A stretch of DNA of 64,000 nucleotides from LMUY01 sp965199095 (lineage in GTDB: Bacteria > Pseudomonadota > Alphaproteobacteria > Acetobacterales > Acetobacteraceae): assembly GCA_965199095.1 (NCBI GenBank), contig CBDAQM010000007.1, forward strand, positions 1 through 64,000, in the 5' to 3' direction. A program made the translations under genes and the position numbers. A model generated the notes under the pieces. It had not been told where the DNA came from. It saw only the letters and a list, made by a program, of their open reading frames with translations, and ran no database searches. How positions within the stretch are numbered: position 1 is the stretch's first letter; every line of letters starts with the position of its first letter. Shown one piece after another: positions 57,978 to 64,000 of the stretch.

Positions 57978-58022
57978 GGCAGCTTTGTCGGCGTGCTGAC
58001 GCACTTATTTGCCGACGCTGCC
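57978..58022. terminator. Bipartite hairpin between convergent genes
   Basis: ggcagc-N3-gtcggc (57978-57992) pairs with gccgac-gctgcc (58011-58022), with an internal bulge of ttt and an 18-nt loop. It ends directly at the stop of the SDR gene and lies 50 bp after the dehalogenase stop, so it probably terminates one or both transcripts. No T-run. Confidence 0.45.
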
Positions 58023-58784
58023 TTAGATCATCATGCCGCCGGAGACTTCGATCCGTTGCGCGTTGACCCAGCGATTATCCTCCGACAGCAGTGAGGCGAT
58101 CATCGGGCCGATGTCGTCGGGTAGGCCCGGGCGGCCGAGCGCGGTCGCTTCGGACACGCGGCGGTTCACCTCCGGGTTGTCGCGCACCATGCCGCCGCTG
58201 AAATCGGTCTGGATGGCGCCGGGCGCCACGACGTTGACCGCGATCCGCCGCTCGCCAAGCTCCTTGGCAAGGTATTTGGTCAGCACCTCGACCGCCCCCT
58301 TCATGGAGCCGTAGACAGCGCTGCCGGGATAGATGATCCGCGTCAGCCCGGACGAGACGTTCACGATCCGGCCGCCGTCGGCGATCAGGGGCAAGAGCGC
58401 CTGCGTCAGGAAAAACACGCCCTTCAGGTGGACGCGGTAGATCGCGTCGAAATCCTGTTCGGTCACATCCGCGATCGCCGCATGGTGCGACGTGCCGGCG
58501 TTGTTGACCAGGAAATCGAAGCGTTCCGCGCCCCAAGCGGCCAGGGTTTTGCGGAGCTCGGCCGCAAAGTCCGCGAAGCCGGCGGTCTCGCCGGTGTCGA
58601 GCCGGAGTGCCGCAACACGCGCGCCGGTCGGCTGGACCGCCGCGATGACCTCGTCAGCGGCGGCACGGTTCTTATTGAAGGTGAAGATCGAGCTGACGCC
58701 GCGATGGGCAAGCGCCTCGACCGTGGAGCGGCCCAGTCCACGGCTGCCGCCGGTGACGAGCGCGATGCGAGACTGTGTAGGCAT
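58023..58784 (-). CDS. SDR-family oxidoreductase
   Basis: 253 residues from ATG 58784, which is preceded by ggaggt. The Rossmann glycine motif is IALVTGGSRGLGRSTVEALA, the NNAG motif is FDFLVNNAGTSHH, and catalytic Ser, Tyr and Lys are in IVNVSSGLTRIIYPGSAVYG and SMKGAVEVLTKYLAKEL. It reduces or oxidises a small carbonyl/alcohol using NAD(P). It is divergent from a LysR-type gene 100 bp away, which is likely its regulator. Confidence 0.85.
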   Translation of the reverse strand: MPTQSRIALVTGGSRGLGRSTVEALAHRGVSSIFTFNKNRAAADEVIAAVQPTGARVAALRLDTGETAGFADFAAELRKTLAAWGAERFDFLVNNAGTSHHAAIADVTEQDFDAIYRVHLKGVFFLTQALLPLIADGGRIVNVSSGLTRIIYPGSAVYGSMKGAVEVLTKYLAKELGERRIAVNVVAPGAIQTDFSGGMVRDNPEVNRRVSEATALGRPGLPDDIGPMIASLLSEDNRWVNAQRIEVSGGMMI

Positions 58785-58885
58785 GGAAACCTCCGTTGAT
58801 TGATGACCCCGGATGTTGCACCCCGCCGGCCCGCGCATAAGATCGCGTTTGCAGTCAGCATTGTTTTGCTGGACAGAATGGTTTG

Positions 58886-59812
58886 ATGGACCGGCTTGCC
58901 AGCCTCGAATTGTTCGTACGCATCGTCGACCGCGGCAGCTTCACCGCCGCGGCGGCCGACCTCAGCATCTCGCGCCCTGTTGCGACCGCGACGATCCAGG
59001 CGCTGGAACGGCGGCTTGGCGCCCGGCTGTTGCAACGCTCCACACGTCACGTCCAGCCGACTGTCGAGGGCGCGGCCTATTACCGGCGTTGCGTGGCGAT
59101 CCTTGCGGATATCGAGGATGCGGAGCGAGGCGCCAGCGGGGCAGTGGCCGGTCTGCTGCGGGTCGATACCGTGGGCAACCTGGCGCGAACCATGCTGCTG
59201 CCGGCATTGCCCGCCTTCCTGGCGCGGCACCCGGCGCTCACCGTGCATCTTGGCGAGGGCGAACGGTTCGTGGACCTGGTGCGTGAAGGCGTCGACTGCG
59301 TGGTGCGCGCGGGCCTGCTCAGCGACAGCAACCTGGTGGTGCGGCGGCTGGGCGTCGTGGAAGAGATCACATGCGCGAGCCCCGCCTACCTTGCCAAACA
59401 TGGCGTGCCCTTGTCGCCCGAGCGGCTGGACGGCCATGCCATGGTCGGCTTCGTTTCCTCACGGACCGAGCGTCCGCTGCCGCTGGAGTTCACCGTCGAC
59501 GGCCGGACGATCGAGGTGATGCTGCCGGCGCGCGTCCTGGTCGGCGGCGCCGACACGAGCGCGGCGGCGGCGCGGCATGGGCTGGGTCTCGTTCAGGCGC
59601 CACGCTACCGTTTCGACGACGACCTCGCCTCCGGCGCTCTGGTGGAGGTGTTGGCCGACTTCCCGCCGGCTCCCATGCCGATCTCGGTGCTTCATCCGAG
59701 CAGCCGGCAGCTCTCCTCGCGGGTCAGGGTGTTCGTTGACTGGCTGGTCGAGACGATCGGGCCACAACTCACGCCACGAAGGCACCAAGATAGGGCACGG
59801 TCAGGTCAATAG
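58886..59812 (+). CDS. LysR-family transcriptional regulator
   Basis: 308 residues. N-terminal winged HTH: LASLELFVRIVDRGSFTAAA, then ISRPVATATIQALERRLGAR and LLQRSTRHVQPTVEGAAYYR, the LysR recognition helix region. The C-terminal ligand-binding domain contains LLRVDTVGNLARTMLLPALP and DLVREGVDCVVRAG. ATG 58886 is preferred to the TTG at 58883. It probably controls the divergent SDR gene. Its stop overlaps the convergent lexA stop by 7 bp. Confidence 0.85.
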   Translation: MDRLASLELFVRIVDRGSFTAAAADLSISRPVATATIQALERRLGARLLQRSTRHVQPTVEGAAYYRRCVAILADIEDAERGASGAVAGLLRVDTVGNLARTMLLPALPAFLARHPALTVHLGEGERFVDLVREGVDCVVRAGLLSDSNLVVRRLGVVEEITCASPAYLAKHGVPLSPERLDGHAMVGFVSSRTERPLPLEFTVDGRTIEVMLPARVLVGGADTSAAAARHGLGLVQAPRYRFDDDLASGALVEVLADFPPAPMPISVLHPSSRQLSSRVRVFVDWLVETIGPQLTPRRHQDRARSGQ

Positions 59813-60516
59813 CGACGCAGCAATCCCACCAGGCGGCCCTGCACCTTCACCCGGTCGGCTGGGAAAATCCGCACTTCGTAGTTCGGGTTGGCGGGTTCCA
59901 GCACGATGGTGCTGCCACGCCGGCGGAGGCGCTTCAACGTGACTTCCGAGTCATCGACCATCGCCACGACGATCTGGCCGTTTTCGGCCGTCTCACCCTT
60001 GCGGATGATGACCGTGTCGGTGTCCAGGATGCCGGCGTCGATCATCGAATCGCCGGCCACCTCCAGCGCATAGTGCTCCCCGCTGCCCAGCATTGCCATC
60101 GGCACCTCGATCTGGGCGCCGCCGTCGCGCAGCGCCTCGATCGGCTGGCCGGCGGCGATGCGACCATACAGCGGCAATTGCACCGCCGCCGCCTCTCCAG
60201 CCGCACGCACCCCGGCCAGCCGGTTGCCGCTGAAATCGCCGCGGATCACGTTCGGGGCGAAGGCAGGCGCCGAAGCCTCCGACCGCTCCGGCTCGGCCGC
60301 CTTTTCCGGCAGCCGGACGACTTCCAGCGCGCGGGCCCGGTGGTGGTGACGACGCAGAAACCCACGCTCCTCCAGGGCGGAGATCAGGCGGTGGATCCCC
60401 GACTTGGACCGCAGGCTGAGCGCATCCTTCATCTCCTCGAAGGAGGGCGAGAAGCCGGTGTTACGGAGGTGGTGGTCGATGAAAATCAGCAATTCATGCT
60501 GCTTGCGCGTCAACAT
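59806..60516 (-). CDS. lexA: LexA repressor
   Basis: 236 residues from ATG 60516 (MLTRKQHELLIFIDHHLRNT). The N-terminal winged HTH includes GFSPSFEEMKDALSLRSKSG and IHRLISALEERGFLRR. The C-terminal S24 peptidase half has the cleavage region and catalytic Ser/Lys: LEVAGDSMIDAGILDTDTVI (Ser) and IVVAMVDDSEVTLKRLRRRG (Lys). It represses the SOS genes and self-cleaves with RecA. A longer start at 60576 would overlap its own operator, so the shorter one is preferred. The gene has an upstream SOS box. Confidence 0.95.
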   Translation of the reverse strand: MLTRKQHELLIFIDHHLRNTGFSPSFEEMKDALSLRSKSGIHRLISALEERGFLRRHHHRARALEVVRLPEKAAEPERSEASAPAFAPNVIRGDFSGNRLAGVRAAGEAAAVQLPLYGRIAAGQPIEALRDGGAQIEVPMAMLGSGEHYALEVAGDSMIDAGILDTDTVIIRKGETAENGQIVVAMVDDSEVTLKRLRRRGSTIVLEPANPNYEVRIFPADRVKVQGRLVGLLRRY

Positions 60517-60557
60517 CGGATGACTCCCGGGCGGAACAAACCAGCAACCGAGGCCGT

Positions 60558-60572
60558 GTTCTACATTGGTTC
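60558..60572. promoter_or_regulatory. LexA (SOS) box, GTTC-N7-GTTC type
   Basis: gttc at 60558-60561, seven bases, gttc at 60569-60572, on the plus strand, 42 bp upstream of the lexA ATG. GTTC-N7-GTTC is the LexA box of alphaproteobacteria, and lexA is normally autoregulated. The exact spacing supports both the LexA call and the taxonomic placement. Confidence 0.85.
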
Positions 60573-60594
60573 GCACAATCCCGTCAAGCCGGCC

Positions 60595-61800
60595 TCACAG
60601 CCCCATGCTGGCGAGCCGGATCACCTCCACGTCGGCGCCTTCCGGCAGCGCCGCGGCATGTGGCGCCCGCAGCACCAGCGCCTCCGCCCGGGCGAGCAGG
60701 CTGAGCATCCCGGAATCCTGACGCGGAAACGGTGTGGCGACCAGAAGGCCGCCGGGCGCGACCGCCAATGTCGCACGCAGGTGATCCGCCCGGCCGTCAT
60801 TCTGCGGCACCGGGCAACCCAGCACGGCCCGCTCGGTATGCGGCGCGGCGGCGGGCAGGCCGCCCAGCACGTCCAGCGAAGGCAGCAGGAACAGCGCGGC
60901 GCAGATCAGGGCCGACACCGGGTTGCCGGGCAACCCGAGCACGGGCGTTCCGGCGACGCGGCCCGCGATCAGCGGCTTGCCCGGGCGCATCGCGATCTTC
61001 CAGAAATCCAACTCGAAACCCCGTTCCGCCAGGGCCGACTGCACCAGGTCATGCTCGCCCACGCTGGCGCCCCCGGTCGTCACCAGCATGTCCACCCCGC
61101 CCAGCCCGTCGACGATGGCGGCGATGGCGGCGCTGTCGTCGCGCGCGATCGGCGGGATCACCGGCTCGCCCCCGCCCGCCCGAACCAGCGCGGCGATGGC
61201 GTGGGAGTTGGAGCTGACGATGCCGCCCGCCACGATCGGCTCACCGGGCATGGCGATCTCGTCGCCGGTGGCGAGGATGGCGATCCGCGGCCGCCGATGC
61301 ACCGTCAGCCACGGGTAGTTGGCGGCGGCGGCCAGCCCGATGTCCCGCGCGCCCAAACGGCGGCCCGCCTGGATCAGCACGTCTCCGGCGGTGAAATCCT
61401 GCCCGGCGCGGCGAATATGCCGGGCAGGGGTGCAGGCCTCCCGCACCACTACCGTGTCGCCGTCCCGGGTGGCATCCTCCTGGAGCAGGATGCAGTCGGC
61501 GCCCGCCGGGACCACACTGCCGGTGAACAGCCGCACTGCCTCACCGGCGCCGACCTGCCCGGCGAATGGGTGGCCGGCGGGGGCAGCGCCCACCACGCGC
61601 AGCCTTGCTCCCAACGCGCCATCCACGGCGCGCAGGGCATATCCATCCATGGCGGACACGTCGGCCGGCGGTTGGGTCAGCCGGGCCACGACGGGCGCGG
61701 CGAGCACCCTGCCCCAGCCCTGGGCCAGCGCCACGGTCTCGGGCGGCGTGGCGCGCAGCGGCGCCAGGATGCGCTCCCGCGCTTCGGCGACGCTGATCAT
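60595..61800 (-). CDS. moeA: Molybdopterin molybdenumtransferase MoeA
   Basis: 401 residues from ATG 61800. Domain order as in MoeA: N-terminal PPADVSAMDGYALRAVDGAL and AVRLFTGSVVPAGADCILLQ, central molybdopterin-binding RPRIAILATGDEIAMPGEPI with MLVTTGGASVGEHDLVQSAL, then WKIAMRPGKPLIAGRVAGTP and VLGLPGNPVSALICAALFLL. It inserts molybdate into adenylylated molybdopterin. The ATG overlaps the moaC stop by 4 bp. Confidence 0.95.
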   Translation of the reverse strand: MISVAEARERILAPLRATPPETVALAQGWGRVLAAPVVARLTQPPADVSAMDGYALRAVDGALGARLRVVGAAPAGHPFAGQVGAGEAVRLFTGSVVPAGADCILLQEDATRDGDTVVVREACTPARHIRRAGQDFTAGDVLIQAGRRLGARDIGLAAAANYPWLTVHRRPRIAILATGDEIAMPGEPIVAGGIVSSNSHAIAALVRAGGGEPVIPPIARDDSAAIAAIVDGLGGVDMLVTTGGASVGEHDLVQSALAERGFELDFWKIAMRPGKPLIAGRVAGTPVLGLPGNPVSALICAALFLLPSLDVLGGLPAAAPHTERAVLGCPVPQNDGRADHLRATLAVAPGGLLVATPFPRQDSGMLSLLARAEALVLRAPHAAALPEGADVEVIRLASMGL

Positions 61801-62264
61801 CCCTGGCGGAACTCGCCGGACTTGCCACCGTCCTTGTGGGTCACGCGCAGCCCGTCGATCCGCATGCCGCGGTCCATGGCCTTGCACATGTCGTACACCG
61901 TAAGGGCGGCGATGCTGGCGGCGGTCAGCGCCTCCATCTCCACGCCGGTGCGCCCGGTTGTGCGCACCGTGGCCACGATGTCAACGGCGCCATCCCCGCC
62001 AGACAGCTCCAGCGTCACGGCGGAAATGGGCAGCGGATGGCAGAGCGGGATGAGGTCCGCGGTTCGCTTGGCCGCCATGATACCCGCAAGCCGGGCGGTG
62101 CCGAGCACGTCGCCCTTGGCGGCGCTGCCGGCCATGACCGTCGCCAGGGTTGCCGCCTGCATCACCACGCGGGCTTGGGCGGTGGCGGTCCGCGCCGTCT
62201 CCGGCTTGGCGGACACGTCCACCATGATGGCCTGGCCCGCCGCGTCGAAATGCGTGAGGCTCAT
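61797..62264 (-). CDS. moaC: Cyclic pyranopterin monophosphate synthase MoaC
   Basis: 155 residues from ATG 62264. MVDVSAKPETARTATAQARV, then AGIMAAKRTADLIPLCHPLP and TGVEMEALTAASIAALTVYD with CKAMDRGMRIDGLRVTHKDG, the conserved MoaC core with catalytic Lys and Asp residues. It makes cyclic pyranopterin monophosphate together with MoaA, which is not in the window. It overlaps both neighbours (trpC and moeA) by 4 bp. Confidence 0.95.
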   Translation of the reverse strand: MSLTHFDAAGQAIMVDVSAKPETARTATAQARVVMQAATLATVMAGSAAKGDVLGTARLAGIMAAKRTADLIPLCHPLPISAVTLELSGGDGAVDIVATVRTTGRTGVEMEALTAASIAALTVYDMCKAMDRGMRIDGLRVTHKDGGKSGEFRQG

Positions 62265-63079
62265 AGGTCCGCGCAGGTCCCGAGCAACGCGTGCACCGCC
62301 CGCTCCAGGTCCGGCTGGCGGAGCAGGCTTTCCCCGACCAGCAGGCATTGCGCGCCCACTTGGCCGAGCCGATGCACGTCGTCGGCGTTGCGGATGCCGC
62401 TCTCAGTAATCAGCAAATGGTCGGGCGGAACGAAGGGCGCCAGCTCCTCCGTCGTTTGCAGATCGGTCTGCATGGTCCGCAGGTTGCGGTTGTTCACCCC
62501 GATCAGCGGCGTCTGCAAGCCCAGGGCGCGATCCAACTCGGCCCGGTCATGCACCTCGACCAGCACGTCCATCTCCAACTCGCGGGCAATCCCCTCCATC
62601 TCGACGGCCCGGGCATTGGACACGGCCGCCATGATGATCAGCACGCAGTCGGCGCCCATCGCCCGGCTTTCGTAAATCTGCCAGGGATCAAGCATGAAGT
62701 CCTTGCGCAGGGCGGGCAGCGAGCTGGCCAGGCGGGCCGCGCGCAGGTGGGCCGCGTCACCCTGGAAATGCGGTCCGTTGGTCAAGACGGACAGGCAGGT
62801 CGCACCCGCGTGCTCATAGGCGCGGGCGATTGCGGCCGGATCGAAGTCGGGGCGGATCAAGCCGCCGGAGGGCGACGCCTTCTTGACCTCGGCAATCAGA
62901 CCGCACCGCCCAGCGGCCACCGCATCCTTCAGCGCGGCGGCAAAGCCGCGCGGCGGGCTGTGCGCCTCAAGGATCCTGCGGCGCAGCACCTCCATGGGGG
63001 TGGCGCGCCGCCGCTCCTGCACCTCCTCCATCGTGTCGCTGCAAATACGCGCGAGCACGTCCGGCATGGCCTGATCCAT
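62261..63079 (-). CDS. trpC: Indole-3-glycerol phosphate synthase
   Basis: 272 residues. TIM-barrel signature residues: RCGLIAEVKKASPSGGLIRP (catalytic Glu and Lys), ALRKDFMLDPWQIYESRAMG (Lys), LVEVHDRAELDRALGLQTPL (Glu), IGVNNRNLRTMQTDLQTTEE (Asn) and LLITESGIRNADDVHRLGQV (Glu, Ser). It makes indole glycerol phosphate from CdRP in tryptophan synthesis. 8 bp separate it from trpD. Confidence 0.95.
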   Translation of the reverse strand: MDQAMPDVLARICSDTMEEVQERRRATPMEVLRRRILEAHSPPRGFAAALKDAVAAGRCGLIAEVKKASPSGGLIRPDFDPAAIARAYEHAGATCLSVLTNGPHFQGDAAHLRAARLASSLPALRKDFMLDPWQIYESRAMGADCVLIIMAAVSNARAVEMEGIARELEMDVLVEVHDRAELDRALGLQTPLIGVNNRNLRTMQTDLQTTEELAPFVPPDHLLITESGIRNADDVHRLGQVGAQCLLVGESLLRQPDLERAVHALLGTCADL

Positions 63080-63087
63080 TGCGTCTC

Positions 63088-64000
63088 CTACGCCGTCGCC
63101 TTCCGTAGCCGGTCCAGCGCCGCCAGTGCAGCCCCGCCATCGATGGCCGCAGCAGCCTGCGCCGCGCCATCCCTCAAATCATTTGCCCGGCCAGCGACCA
63201 TCAACCCAGCCGCGCTGTTCAGCACAACGGTGTCGCGGTAGGGTCCGGGCTTCGCTTGCAACAACGCAACCAATGCCTGTGCGTTTTCCGACGCATCGCC
63301 GCCGCGGATGGCCGCCACCGGGGATCGCGGCAACGCTGCCTCCTCCGGCGTGACCACGCGCTCCGTCACCACGCCGTCCGCCAGCATCACGACGTGGTTG
63401 TCGCCCGCGACCGTCAACTCGTCCAGGCCGTGGCCATGCACCAGCCAGGCATGGGTGGTGCCAAGGGCGGCGAGGGTTTCCGCCATGGGCCGCGCCCACG
63501 CCGGGTCGAACACCCCGGTTAGTTGCCGCCTCACGCCGCCTGGGTTGGCCAGCGGGCCGAGCAGGTTGAAGATGGTCCGCGTTCCCAATTCCACCCGTGC
63601 GGCGGCCGCGTGGCGCAAGGCGGCGTGATGCCGCGGCGCGAACAGGAACACGCAGCCAGCCTGGGCCAGGATGCCGGGCAGCCGGTCGAGCGCCACATCC
63701 ACATTCACGCCCAACGCCGTCAGCACGTCCGAGCCGCCCGTGCGGGACGAGAGCGCACGGTTGCCATGTTTCGCCACCGGAACGCCCAGCCCGGCCAGCA
63801 CGAAGGTCACCGCGGTGGAGACGTTCAGCGTGCCTGCCGCGTCCCCGCCGGTGCCGCAGACGTCGATCGCATCGGGCGGCACGGGCACGGCCGTCATGCG
63901 GGACCGCATGGCGCGGACGGCGCCCACCAGTTCGGCCACCGTCTCGCCCCGCAGCCGCATCATCATCAGCAGGCCGGCGATTTGCACTGATGTCGCCTCG
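63088..64000 (-). CDS. trpD: Anthranilate phosphoribosyltransferase, N-terminus beyond the window
   Basis: At least 303 residues; the frame is still open at 64000, so the first 20-40 residues lie outside. Conserved segments: IDVCGTGGDAAGTLNVSTAV (PRPP-binding GTGGD), VAKHGNRALSSRTGGSDVLT (anthranilate site), NLLGPLANPGGVRRQLTGVF, and HAWLVHGHGLDELTVAGDNH. It joins anthranilate to PRPP. The trpD-trpC-moaC-moeA-lexA order is a conserved alphaproteobacterial cluster. Confidence 0.95.
   Translation of the reverse strand, partial: EATSVQIAGLLMMMRLRGETVAELVGAVRAMRSRMTAVPVPPDAIDVCGTGGDAAGTLNVSTAVTFVLAGLGVPVAKHGNRALSSRTGGSDVLTALGVNVDVALDRLPGILAQAGCVFLFAPRHHAALRHAAAARVELGTRTIFNLLGPLANPGGVRRQLTGVFDPAWARPMAETLAALGTTHAWLVHGHGLDELTVAGDNHVVMLADGVVTERVVTPEEAALPRSPVAAIRGGDASENAQALVALLQAKPGPYRDTVVLNSAAGLMVAGRANDLRDGAAQAAAAIDGGAALAALDRLRKATA

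Noticed and set aside
60073..62409. 778-codon plus-strand open frame
   Set aside because: Shadow of lexA, moeA and moaC, whose conserved motifs are on the minus strand.

Overview
The window is high-GC DNA from an alphaproteobacterium, most likely an Acetobacteraceae-type genome. The evidence is the trpD-trpC-moaC-moeA-lexA order, a GTTC-N7-GTTC LexA box, an rluD-rpoH pair, flhF-flhG, and dense IS66/IS630/IS3 insertions. No database search was possible, so family names rest on motifs I can read.

Layout. (1) 1-2636: mobile-DNA debris, made of an IS630 end, a DUF3800-like remnant, a twice-frameshifted IS66, and the 3' remnant of an MmeI-like restriction/methyltransferase gene. (2) 2747-13102: ordinary chromosome with a phosphodiester-glycosidase-like protein, GST, GNAT, a GNAT-MazG fusion, a tartrate/isopropylmalate-type dehydrogenase, a peptide-type ABC transporter without ATPases, a zinc alcohol dehydrogenase and aspartate-semialdehyde dehydrogenase (asd). 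asd is preceded by what looks like a Thr/Lys-rich leader-peptide attenuator. (3) 13103-17380: ArsB-like pump, DMT and MFS transporters, and a truncated chrA. (4) 17381-27159: a nest of insertion sequences (IS66, IS4 split by an ISAs1-type element, IS3 inserted in a second IS4 remnant, two IS630 remnants, another IS66). They enclose one intact, A/T-richer gene of unknown function (20793-22382).

(5) 27187-43760: a 16.6-kb integrative element in the 3' half of tRNA-Glu(CTC), bounded by a perfect 49-bp repeat. It carries a tyrosine integrase, an excisionase-like HTH protein, a primase-like protein and RepA-like ATPase next to a TTGCAG-repeat origin candidate, and small and large terminase. It also has a tail assembly chaperone with a canonical -1 frameshift site, an HK97-gp10-like protein, a tape measure protein, an XRE repressor with a divergent operon, and a membrane-GAF cargo gene beside attR. 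No portal, protease, capsid, baseplate or lysis gene was recognised, so it resembles a phage satellite or a strongly reduced prophage. It is my main candidate for a previously undescribed system.

(6) 43713-64000: core chromosome with tRNA-Glu, DUF2256, rluD, rpoH, a ParA-like ATPase, tyrS, a GlsB/YeaQ protein, nadK, phnW-like aminotransferase with fhs, opgC, flhG-flhF, a haloacid dehalogenase, a divergent SDR/LysR pair, and the lexA-moeA-moaC-trpC-trpD cluster, with trpD running off the right edge.
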